NCBI GenBank assembly: GCA_045658805.1
Contig: JAZOVQ010000057.1
Coordinates: forward strand, 1 to 15,970
Length of the DNA stretch: 15,970 bases
Origin: Scatosoma sp045658805
GTDB taxonomy: Bacteria; Bacillota; Clostridia; Christensenellales; Borkfalkiaceae
Reading direction: 5' to 3'
Shown: in pieces, positions 5,163-12,026 of the stretch
How the letters are laid out: each line of letters begins with the position of its first letter
Position numbering within the stretch: position 1 is the stretch's first letter
Translations under genes and position numbers: made by a program
Notes under the pieces: generated by a model
Seen by the model: only the letters and a program-made list of their open reading frames with translations
Databases searched by the model: none
Told to the model about the DNA's origin: nothing

Positions 5163-5882
5163 ATGCCCATTTCCAAAACGGATTTTGTCCGCGGTTTACA
5201 ATGTGAAAAAATGCTTTGGCTGGACGCGCACGCGCCCGAACACCGTATTATTCCCCCCGAAGTGCAAGCGAAATTGGATGCCGGGAATGATTTTGGCGAT
5301 AAGGCAATGGGGGTGTTTGGCGATTTTACGGAAACCACCTGTTTTAAACCAGACGGCAGAATGGATTATACGGGAATGTTAGAAAAAACCAAAGCGCTTA
5401 TCGACGAAGGCGCGCCCGTTATTTGTGAAGCGGCGTTCACTTGGTATGGCAATTACTGCGCCGCCGATATCTTAAAAAAGAACGGGGAGGGATACCTTTT
5501 ATACGAAGTGAAAAACACATATTTCCCTCGCAAGGAATTTATCACTGACCTTGGTTTTCAGCGTTTAATTTTACGAAAAAATGGAGTGAACGTGCTCCGC
5601 TCCTTTCTCCTGCTTCGCGGTGACGAGCCCCCGCAGGATTTTCAACCCTCCGAGAGTGTAACGGAAGGGGAGAGCGTGGAAATTTTGCAACGCGACGATT
5701 TTTTATATAAAGCGGTAGACGTGACGAAAGCCGCTAAAATAACCGAGCGTATCGCCGAAAAACGCATCTTTGAGCTTGGAAAATTAAAGCGTAAGGACGC
5801 AGAAATGCCGCCCCTGGGCGTGGGAGAGCATTGCGAAAAACCCTACCGCTGTTGGTATTATGAATATTGTCACAAACAATAA
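5163..5882 (+). CDS. Stand-alone Cas4-like PD-(D/E)XK nuclease with Fe-S cysteines
   Basis: A 239-residue protein with the layout of Cas4/RecB-like nucleases and of the N-terminal half of DUF2779 proteins. Visible parts are LQCEKMLWL (first cysteine, C14), the GNDFGDKAM helix (41-49), CEAAF (E89), AADIL (D102), YEVK (E115, K117: the PD-(D/E)XK core), Q133, and the final cysteine group HCEKPYRCWYYEYC (C224, C230, C236). One N-terminal plus three C-terminal cysteines is the pattern that holds a 4Fe-4S cluster in Cas4 and AddB. Expected activity is DNA end processing. The chain stops right after the cysteines, so the second DUF2779 domain is absent. No cas gene or CRISPR array lies in the window. 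The ATG has AAAGGAGAG 6 nt upstream; an in-frame TTG at 5109 lies in the promoter and is rejected. Confidence 0.82.
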   Translation: MPISKTDFVRGLQCEKMLWLDAHAPEHRIIPPEVQAKLDAGNDFGDKAMGVFGDFTETTCFKPDGRMDYTGMLEKTKALIDEGAPVICEAAFTWYGNYCAADILKKNGEGYLLYEVKNTYFPRKEFITDLGFQRLILRKNGVNVLRSFLLLRGDEPPQDFQPSESVTEGESVEILQRDDFLYKAVDVTKAAKITERIAEKRIFELGKLKRKDAEMPPLGVGEHCEKPYRCWYYEYCHKQ

Positions 5883-5887
5883 TTTCT

Positions 5888-5911
5888 TCCCCTCGTTTTG
5901 AGGGGATTTTT
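5888..5911 (+). terminator. Intrinsic terminator after the Cas4-like gene
   Basis: The stem CCCCTC/GAGGGG (5889-5894 with 5900-5905, extendable by T5888-A5906) has a GTTTT loop and is followed by five T (5907-5911). It lies 6 nt after the stop codon and separates this gene from the sporulation pair. Confidence 0.88.
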
Positions 5912-5932
5912 CTTACCTCTTTTTGGGTTTTG

Positions 5933-5961
5933 TTCTATTCCGCGCAAGCTTCGCATACAAT
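5933..5961 (+). promoter_or_regulatory. SigE-like promoter of the spoIVFA-spoIVFB-like pair
   Basis: CATACAAT (5954-5961) matches the SigE -10 pattern CATACAnT completely. TTCTATT (5933-5939) matches 5 of 7 positions of the -35 pattern. The 14-bp spacer equals that of the 3200-3228 promoter. The transcript would start near 5968, about 29 nt before the ATG. Bacillus spoIVFAB is SigE-dependent, so promoter and genes agree. Confidence 0.65.
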
Positions 5962-5996
5962 AAAACAAAGCCTAAAATGCATGTAAGGAGAATTGT

Positions 5997-6983
5997 ATGA
6001 ACGAAGAAATTGAATATGCCGAAATGTTGGAAATCCCCGTTTCCACCGTCAACGTTGTGCGTAAAAACCGCAAGAAAAAGAAAGCGCAAGAACACGCTTT
6101 TTCGCAAACGCCACCCCTTTCCCAACATGAATTTCCTCATAAAAAAGGGGATTTAAAGGATTCCTTAATCGCGCGCGTCAATGAAAAAATGGAAGAAGAA
6201 ACCACGCCGCTTTCGACGGAAGCCCTGCCCGCCCCCACCGAACAAACGGATGGAAAATTGGATTTTAACGACGTACCCGACCGCATTGATACCGTGCGTT
6301 TATACTCCGCAGAAGACACGGAAAATTTCGGCTCGGAATTATTTTCCACGAATAGCCAAGAGGGGGATATTTTTGAAAATGAAGGGGGCAGGTATGCGTT
6401 GAATTATAAAAAACGCACTCCAAAGGCCGTTCAACGTATCTTAAAAGCCGAGTTTGCTGCCGCCTGCGTTTTGTGCGGTGCTATCTTCCTCACCAACGCC
6501 TTTGTACCTAAAAGCGCCATTAACACTTTCTTCCGCGCCCTTGCAACAACGCCTGCCGTAGAGGAAACGGATAATAGATTGTATTCCGATTTCACGCTTA
6601 GCCCTATCGTTAGCGAACTTTCCGATGCCGAGCTCACGTTATCGGCTACGGGCATTTTATCTTTCACGGACGATTGTTGCGTATACCCTGCCGCTGACGG
6701 CAACGTTCTTTCCGTCACACAACAAGCGGACGGCAGTTACACAATGCGGTTGGAGCATTCCGACAGCTTCACCGCCACCATTAGCGGTTTGGACCACGTA
6801 TATTACGGTGTAGGCGAAGACGTAAAAGCCAACGTCCCCCTCGGTTATTCCCTCGGCGAAAAGGAAGTGCAGGTGACGATGTATTCGGGTGAAACGCTTT
6901 TAAATTGTTTACAAATCACCGAAACCAACGGCTTGGCGTGGATGGATGCAAACGCTGAAATACAAGATGAAACGCAAATCTAA
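5997..6983 (+). CDS. spoIVFA: SpoIVFA-like membrane protein with degenerate M23/LytM domain
   Basis: Probable regulator of the intramembrane protease encoded next to it; in Bacillus, SpoIVFA anchors and inhibits SpoIVFB in the outer forespore membrane until pro-SigK is cleaved. The 328 residues show a long charged cytoplasmic part (1-148, low complexity, Lys-rich near 22-30), one membrane helix (about 151-171), and an outer part. Residues 225-310 resemble LytM/M23 (PAADGNVLSV, LEHSDSFTATISGLDHVY, GVGEDVKANVPLGYS, VQVTMYSGETLL) but lack the HxH zinc ligands, so it is not an active endopeptidase. TAAGGAG lies 6 nt before the ATG. It overlaps the next gene. The assignment rests on architecture, neighbour and promoter. 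A plain M23-like coiled protein is the alternative. Confidence 0.78.
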   Translation: MNEEIEYAEMLEIPVSTVNVVRKNRKKKKAQEHAFSQTPPLSQHEFPHKKGDLKDSLIARVNEKMEEETTPLSTEALPAPTEQTDGKLDFNDVPDRIDTVRLYSAEDTENFGSELFSTNSQEGDIFENEGGRYALNYKKRTPKAVQRILKAEFAAACVLCGAIFLTNAFVPKSAINTFFRALATTPAVEETDNRLYSDFTLSPIVSELSDAELTLSATGILSFTDDCCVYPAADGNVLSVTQQADGSYTMRLEHSDSFTATISGLDHVYYGVGEDVKANVPLGYSLGEKEVQVTMYSGETLLNCLQITETNGLAWMDANAEIQDETQI

Positions 6984-7947
6984 CCCCAACGAGCGACGGA
7001 AGCTGTACCGTCGCTCCGTTTTTTCCATAACCCCTTGTAAATGGATTTATTTGCACCCGTTATTTTTGTTGACGGGCGTCCTTTTCGCCTGCACAGGGGA
7101 TTTATTTCTCTTTCTTTTAAGCGCGCTCGTCGCCCTGCAACACGAATGCGCCCACGCGTTTGCCGCCGCAAAACTCGGCTATCAATTAAACCGTATCGTA
7201 TTAATGCCGTTTGGCGCGGTTATCGACGGAGATTTGCGCGGCATTAGCCTCAAGGACGAAATTTTCGTTGCCCTTTGCGGTCCGCTTTGCAACCTTGCGA
7301 CGGCAATATTTTTCGTTGCGCTTTGGTGGCTCTACCCCGATTTTTACGCCTATACGGACACCGCTTGCTACGCCTCGCTTTCCATTGCCGCCGTCAATCT
7401 TTTACCTGCATATCCTTTGGACGGAGGCCGAATTTTAAAATGCGCCCTCGCCCGACTTTTCTCTAAACGAACCGCCGAGGAACGGGCGGCTGAACGCAAA
7501 GCGGAAAGGCTATGCCGCGCGCTGACCATTTCCTTGTCCGTTACACTCCTAATCGCTTTCACCGCGCTTTGTTTGCAACAACAGTTCAACGTCACCTTGC
7601 TAACTTTCGGTGTATTTTTACTTGTCGGCGGTATCGGCAACAAAGACAAAGCCGCGGTGTACGACAAAATAGATTTCACCTGCCGCCGTCCGCTTGCCAA
7701 AGGCATTGAAATTAAACGAGTGGCTGTGCCTGAAACTTTGCCGATTAAGGACGTTTTTCACTTTCTCGCCAAAGATTGCTATCTCGTTTTAGAGGTATAC
7801 GACGATAAACAAACCAAACTATTTGATTTACCGCAAAACCGCTTCGCCGCGCTCTTTTGCAACGCCGCCACTCCCTACGCAACCATAAAAGAGTTAAGTA
7901 TCGAACAAAATTTTTCTAAAAGCGCGGAAAATATTGAAAGTTGTTAA
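6946..7947 (+). CDS. spoIVFB: SpoIVFB-like site-2 protease (M50 intramembrane metalloprotease)
   Basis: Expected to cleave pro-SigK within the mother-cell membrane system, releasing active SigK late in sporulation. Numbered from 6946, the zinc motif HECAH gives H66, E67 and H70. GPLCN (112-116) and NLLPAYPLDGG (N151, D159) complete the M50 signature. Hydrophobic segments lie near 39-63, 106-130, 141-155 and 193-228. Residues 247-325 resemble the CBS domain present in SpoIVFB. The 333-residue length is slightly above the Bacillus protein. The start is uncertain: ATG 6946 or ATG 6967, both with weak ribosome sites and both inside the end of the spoIVFA-like gene (38- or 17-nt overlap), implying translational coupling. 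Transcribed from the SigE-like promoter at 5933. Confidence 0.88.
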   Translation: MQTLKYKMKRKSNPNERRKLYRRSVFSITPCKWIYLHPLFLLTGVLFACTGDLFLFLLSALVALQHECAHAFAAAKLGYQLNRIVLMPFGAVIDGDLRGISLKDEIFVALCGPLCNLATAIFFVALWWLYPDFYAYTDTACYASLSIAAVNLLPAYPLDGGRILKCALARLFSKRTAEERAAERKAERLCRALTISLSVTLLIAFTALCLQQQFNVTLLTFGVFLLVGGIGNKDKAAVYDKIDFTCRRPLAKGIEIKRVAVPETLPIKDVFHFLAKDCYLVLEVYDDKQTKLFDLPQNRFAALFCNAATPYATIKELSIEQNFSKSAENIESC

Positions 7948-7956
7948 CAAAATTTC

Positions 7957-7986
7957 TTGCCAATAACGCCGCCTGTATGTTATACT
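7957..7986 (+). promoter_or_regulatory. SigA promoter of the RNase G/E gene (extended -10)
   Basis: TTGCCA (7957-7962, 5/6), 18 bp, TATACT (7981-7986, 5/6), with TG at 7978-7979 giving an extended -10 element. The predicted start is near 7993. It lies directly after the spoIVFB-like stop codon, so RNase G/E can be made in vegetative cells independently of sporulation. Confidence 0.78.
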
Positions 7987-8034
7987 ATTGCAGTATGTCA
8001 ATACACGATCCTTGGAAAAGCGAAGATAAATCAG

Positions 8035-9552
8035 ATGAACAACGAAACTAAAAAAGAATGGTTCCTCGACCGCTATTGCGGCCAACAATTTGCTGCCTTC
8101 GTTGAAGACGGTAAATTGAAAGAATTTACCAGTGAAAAAGAACCCCTCGGCGTTGCCGTCGGGAATATTTATAAGGGTAGAGTTACCAACGTACTTTCGG
8201 GTATGAACGCCGCGTTTATCAACTGCGGTTTGGAACGAAATTGCTACCTTTCAATGGAAGAAACGTACACCGATTATACCAAATATGACGGTACCATGGT
8301 CGAGACGAACAACAAAATTCCCGATTTGAAGGTAGGCGACGAGGTTATCGTTCAAATCACAAAACCGCCCAGAGGCACGAAAGGCGCAAAGGTCACCACA
8401 CACCTCTCTTTCGTCGGTAAATATATCATTTATTTACCTAACACAAACTTCGTAGGGATTTCCCGTAAAATCACCGACCCGCTTATCCGCGAACGCCTGC
8501 TGTCCTTTGCCGACGTGCTTCGCGCAAGAGAAACGGAAGGGTATATCGTACGCACACAAGCGCCGTTTGCAAGCAAAAAACAATTGGAAACGGAAGCGGT
8601 GTATTTGGAAAAATTATACGTCGAAATGATGAACGCCGCAAAAACGGCGCCCGTCGGCTCCGTCTTATACGAGGACGAAGATTTGCCTATCCGCGTTATG
8701 CGTGATTGCTACGGCGACGAAGTGACGGCTTTCCATATCGGCGATCAAGACTTATACGATCGTTTAATCCGTCTTGTCAAGCTTCGTCAAGACATTCCCG
8801 AAGAAAAACTTGTGTTCTACCAAGGCGAGCGCTCCATGATGAAAGAATATGGCATTTCCCCCTTGGTATACGCAGCAGCGACGTCGACGGTTGCCTTGCC
8901 CAACGGCGGCTCTATCGTTATCGAGCCCACCGAAGCCATGACGGTTATCGACGTAAACACAGGCAAATACACAGGCGAAAGCAGCCGTGAGGAAACGGTT
9001 TTTGCCACCAATTTAGAAGCGGCAAAAGAAATAGCCGCGCAAGTCCGGCTTCGCAACGTCGGCGGTATCGTCGTTGTCGATTTTATCGACATGGCGGAAG
9101 AAGCGCATAGAGAAGCCGTTACGGAAGCGCTCCGCAGTCACTTGGCTTTGGACACCGCAAAATGCAACGTTTTGCCTATGAGCGAGCTTTGCTTAACGCA
9201 ATTCACCCGTAGACGGGTGGGCAACGAAGTGTTGGCTTATCTCGTTAAACCCTGCGCCCATTGCGCGGGCGTGGGCAGAGTGCCTGAAGACATTTTCGTA
9301 ATTACCCGTATCCGCGCCGCTATTCTCGATTGCTTTGCGGATGGATTTTCCACCGCCGTCGTCGAGCTTAACGAGCAAACGATGCGTAAAATTTTCGACG
9401 AAAAGATGTTTGCCACCGAAGCGAAAAACCGTTGGAAAAATAAAAACATTTATTTTATCCCCCACAAAACGTACAAAGAAGAATGCTTCTCGGTACGCGG
9501 CGACCACACTGAAAAACCCGAGCTTCCCGAAAACGCGCAAAGCTTAAAATAA
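8035..9552 (+). CDS. rng: Ribonuclease G/E family endoribonuclease
   Basis: Single-strand-specific endonuclease for rRNA maturation and mRNA decay. The 505 residues contain the catalytic core only: an S1 domain (about 38-128, GNIYKGRVTNVLSGMNAAFI), the RNase-H-like and 5'-sensor regions, metal-binding D306 (VIDVNTGKYTG) and D349 (VVVDFIDMA), and the Zn-link CAHC (C407, C410). Spacings D-D of 43 and to CxxC match Escherichia coli RNase E (303, 346, 404, 407). There is no degradosome scaffold tail, so it is of the RNase G form. An in-frame TTG at 7957 is rejected because it is the -35 box. The ribosome site at the ATG is weak (GGAAAAG about 14 nt, GAAG about 9 nt upstream). Its place next to spoIVFB matches the spoIVFAB-rng-rplU neighbourhood of other Clostridia, but rplU is absent here. 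Confidence 0.96.
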   Translation: MNNETKKEWFLDRYCGQQFAAFVEDGKLKEFTSEKEPLGVAVGNIYKGRVTNVLSGMNAAFINCGLERNCYLSMEETYTDYTKYDGTMVETNNKIPDLKVGDEVIVQITKPPRGTKGAKVTTHLSFVGKYIIYLPNTNFVGISRKITDPLIRERLLSFADVLRARETEGYIVRTQAPFASKKQLETEAVYLEKLYVEMMNAAKTAPVGSVLYEDEDLPIRVMRDCYGDEVTAFHIGDQDLYDRLIRLVKLRQDIPEEKLVFYQGERSMMKEYGISPLVYAAATSTVALPNGGSIVIEPTEAMTVIDVNTGKYTGESSREETVFATNLEAAKEIAAQVRLRNVGGIVVVDFIDMAEEAHREAVTEALRSHLALDTAKCNVLPMSELCLTQFTRRRVGNEVLAYLVKPCAHCAGVGRVPEDIFVITRIRAAILDCFADGFSTAVVELNEQTMRKIFDEKMFATEAKNRWKNKNIYFIPHKTYKEECFSVRGDHTEKPELPENAQSLK

Positions 9553-9572
9553 GTTTATAAACGATACAACCG

Positions 9573-9606
9573 TTACGACAAGCCGCTTGGTTTGTCGTAA
9601 TTTTTT
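9573..9606 (+). terminator. Intrinsic terminator of the RNase G/E gene
   Basis: A 12-bp stem (TTACGACAAGCC, 9573-9584, with GGTTTGTCGTAA, 9589-9600, one G-T wobble) and a GCTT loop are followed by six T (9601-9606). The following 9607-9688 stretch is AT-rich and holds nothing else I can name. Confidence 0.93.
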
Positions 9607-9688
9607 ATTCTTTGAGAATAAAAGTGTATTTTTGCAAGTGTTTTTCACGTCGATTTCCGCTTCTTTCACAATTCTTTCATAAAAATGC

Positions 9689-9717
9689 TTTACTTGCGTA
9701 AAAAAAACTGCTATAAT
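9689..9717 (+). promoter_or_regulatory. SigA promoter of the co-polymerase/BY-kinase operon (extended -10)
   Basis: TTTACT (9689-9694, 4/6), 17 bp, TATAAT (9712-9717, 6/6), with TG at 9709-9710. The start near 9724 gives a leader of about 85 nt before the AAGGAG ribosome site at 9797-9802. Confidence 0.78.
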
Positions 9718-9808
9718 GATATTGCATTATGCGCTTTTATTTAATTTTTATAAAAATTCAATAAAGGCAATAAAAATTACTACGCATAAAAACTCCAAGG
9801 AGAAAATC

Positions 9809-11053
9809 ATGGAAGAAAATTTGCAAACAGAAGAAGGCCTTAGCCTGTTAGACATCGTAAAGCTTCTGCTCGGCAAAATCAAATTGTTGATTTTGGTTGG
9901 TCTTATCGGCGGTTTCTTGGGCGGTATCTTTGCCGTTTGGAGAACGATTGATATCAATTATTACGGTACGACCGTTGAATTTTACGTCAACCCCGAAAAA
10001 CCCAAGCAGACCAGCGGCGAAGGCAGTCAGTATGGCGTGTACGGCGCATACGGCAGACACGTTATGGATAATATGATAAAGCTGCTTGAATCGGAAAGCT
10101 TCACCGAAGAGCTTATTTTGAACGGCGCGGCGCTTCCCGACAAAACCAAACAATGGACGAAAAAAACCGATCTCGCAACGGAATTGACGTCGAAAATCAA
10201 CGTTGCGCAATCGTTGCTTTTAGAGCAACAAACGATTGCTGAAACGGTAGAAGCAAAGAAAGCGCTTGCGGCGGATGCTTTAACTGCTTTGCAGGACGCT
10301 TGGGATGATGAATTGTCTACGTCCGTTGAATATCAAGGTCTTGCATACAGCAAAGCTGCTTACGAAGGCTTGATTAAAAAAGGCTTCACCTATCAAACGC
10401 AATTGGTTTTGGCATACGAAGCATACGAAGGCGAATCGGGCGCAAAAGAACAATACGAAGCAGCGGTTGCAGATGCCTCCGAAGCGAAAAAAGTGGCAGA
10501 CGCTGCCATTGAAGAAGCTTTGTCGGTTTGGCGCGAAACGGAAAATTATGTTTCCTTGTTAAGACAATATAAAGCGGCAGTTTCTTTCTCGTATTTGCAA
10601 GCAGACGAATCCGTTGAAGATGCAAACAACCTCGCGCGCAGTTTCATTTACGTAAACATTTCGGTGCTTGGCGACAACAATAAGGCTTTCGCTGAAAACC
10701 TTTTGGACCGCGTTAAGACGGTTGTACCTGCATACGTAGAAGAAAACATGACCGTTCCTGCTGATTATGAAGGAACCAACTGTCAAAGAATTACGAGAAC
10801 GGACAACATTGCAATGACCAACCAAGGCTACACCACCAACCAAGCTATCAAATATGCGGTTTTGGCGGCAGCGGCGGCGGTTATCGTCGTTTGCGTAATT
10901 ATCATTATCGTTGACAGATCGGATAAACGTCTTCGCGATTATGAAATTATCACCAAGAAATTCAACGTTCCCGTGCTTGGCGTAGTGCCTACCATTGAAG
11001 CGTTGCAATATGATCCCAACAAGAAAAAAGCGGATGAAAAGGAGGTTCAATAA
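9809..11053 (+). CDS. Wzz/CapA-type polysaccharide co-polymerase with long helical insert
   Basis: Membrane adaptor that controls chain length or export of a surface polysaccharide and activates the partner BY-kinase. The 414 residues have a first membrane helix (about 25-45, GLIGGFLGGIFAVW), a Wzz-like strand region (TTVEFYVNPE), a long outer part, and a second membrane helix (348-368). A cytoplasmic tail follows with the typical FNVPVLGVVPTIE (385-397). Residues 135-260 are rich in Ala, Glu, Lys and Tyr and should form long helices or a coiled coil. This makes the protein about 150 residues longer than the usual Firmicute CapA/YwqC type. AAGGAG lies 6 nt before the ATG. The stop overlaps the kinase start by 1 nt (TAATG). 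Confidence 0.88.
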   Translation: MEENLQTEEGLSLLDIVKLLLGKIKLLILVGLIGGFLGGIFAVWRTIDINYYGTTVEFYVNPEKPKQTSGEGSQYGVYGAYGRHVMDNMIKLLESESFTEELILNGAALPDKTKQWTKKTDLATELTSKINVAQSLLLEQQTIAETVEAKKALAADALTALQDAWDDELSTSVEYQGLAYSKAAYEGLIKKGFTYQTQLVLAYEAYEGESGAKEQYEAAVADASEAKKVADAAIEEALSVWRETENYVSLLRQYKAAVSFSYLQADESVEDANNLARSFIYVNISVLGDNNKAFAENLLDRVKTVVPAYVEENMTVPADYEGTNCQRITRTDNIAMTNQGYTTNQAIKYAVLAAAAAVIVVCVIIIIVDRSDKRLRDYEIITKKFNVPVLGVVPTIEALQYDPNKKKADEKEVQ

Positions 11054-11913
11054 TGAAAATTTTTGATAAACTTTTCGGTTCCTCCCATGAAAAAGACATT
11101 TTGAAAAAATCCCAAAAAAGCCATCGTTCGCATAGAACGGAATATCTCCTCAACGAAACCACGCCTTTCGACGTAACCGAAGCGTTCCGTAACATTAAGG
11201 CGGCGTTGTCCGTTTCCGTTCCCAGAAAGGACGCAGGCGTTGCTATCATGACCACTTCGGCGTATCCCGAAGACGGTAAAACGACGGTTACGGCTAACCT
11301 TGCGCTTATGTTTGCAATTTCCAACGCAAAGGTTATCCTCGTAGACGCCGATATCCGTAAAGGCAGAGTGGCAAAATACTTCAAGTTTAAATCCGTTCCC
11401 GGTCTTTCCGATTGTCTTTCTGGGCAAAATACGCTTGACGAAGTTATTCATCATTCTTCCGTAAACGACAATCTTTCGTTTATCACCTGCGGTACCCATT
11501 CCCCCAAGCCTTACGAGTTGCTTGAAAGTGAAGAAATGAAAAACCTTATTAATGAATTGAAACAGCGTTACGATTACGTTATCATTGATACGCCGCCCAT
11601 TTTGCTTATTTCCGACGCATTGGCATTGACCAACGTAACGGACGGTACGGTGCTTGTTTGCCGTCACCAAGTGTCCTATATCAGCGATATCGCGCGCGCG
11701 TTGAACACGTTGTCGTTTGCTAAAGCAAACGTTCTCGGCGTTGTCGTAAACGATTATAAGGCAATGAAATCGGGTAAGTTCTACGGCGGATACAAAAAAT
11801 ATTATTACTATTCTTCGTATTCCTACGGCTCGACCGACCCCAACGAAAAAGACGACGAAGCGCCTGCAATACCTGCGGAAGCTCCCGTGGAAACGCCTGC
11901 GGAAGGCAACTAA
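11053..11913 (+). CDS. CpsD/CapB/YwqD-type bacterial tyrosine kinase (BY-kinase)
   Basis: Cytoplasmic P-loop tyrosine autokinase that works with the co-polymerase encoded just upstream to regulate polysaccharide production. Of 286 residues, Walker A is SAYPEDGKTT (69-78, K76), Walker A' is VILVDADIR (D98, D100) and Walker B is YVIIDTPP (D179). The C-terminal tyrosine cluster at 244-258 has eight tyrosines in 15 residues (KFYGGYKKYYYYSSYSYG). An acidic, Pro/Ala-rich tail of about 25 residues follows the cluster, which is unusual since the cluster normally ends the protein. AAAAGGAGG lies 7 nt before the ATG and the start overlaps the upstream stop, so translation is coupled. No glycosyltransferase, flippase or phosphatase gene is adjacent. 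Confidence 0.94.
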   Translation: MKIFDKLFGSSHEKDILKKSQKSHRSHRTEYLLNETTPFDVTEAFRNIKAALSVSVPRKDAGVAIMTTSAYPEDGKTTVTANLALMFAISNAKVILVDADIRKGRVAKYFKFKSVPGLSDCLSGQNTLDEVIHHSSVNDNLSFITCGTHSPKPYELLESEEMKNLINELKQRYDYVIIDTPPILLISDALALTNVTDGTVLVCRHQVSYISDIARALNTLSFAKANVLGVVVNDYKAMKSGKFYGGYKKYYYYSSYSYGSTDPNEKDDEAPAIPAEAPVETPAEGN

Positions 11914-11926
11914 ATTTATGCAAAGC

Positions 11927-11955
11927 GGGGTGGGGGCTTTCCCTACCCCTTTTTT
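11927..11955 (+). terminator. Intrinsic terminator of the BY-kinase operon
   Basis: GGGGTGGGG (11927-11935) pairs with CCCTACCCC (11941-11949), one G-T wobble, around a GCTTT loop, followed by six T (11950-11955). It closes the two-gene operon. The 11956-12026 stretch before lon shows no confident promoter, CIRCE or CtsR-type operator. Confidence 0.9.
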
Positions 11956-12026
11956 ATCCCCGACAACTCACGCGGTAAACCGCTTTCCCTGTTTAAAATC
12001 ACACGTTCGGGGGTAATAATAAATAT

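Noticed and set aside
5163..5882. A CRISPR-associated Cas4 in an adaptation operon
   Set aside because: No cas1, cas2 or repeat-spacer array is present in the window and the gene is a single-gene transcription unit.
6670..6930. An active M23 endopeptidase domain in the SpoIVFA-like protein
   Set aside because: The HxH zinc motif and the second catalytic region are replaced (SGLD and VTMYSG), so only the fold is retained.
11956..12026. A promoter or heat-shock operator before lon
   Set aside because: GCGGTAAACCGC is a small palindrome, but no -35/-10 pair with proper spacing and no CIRCE or CtsR heptad repeat could be found.
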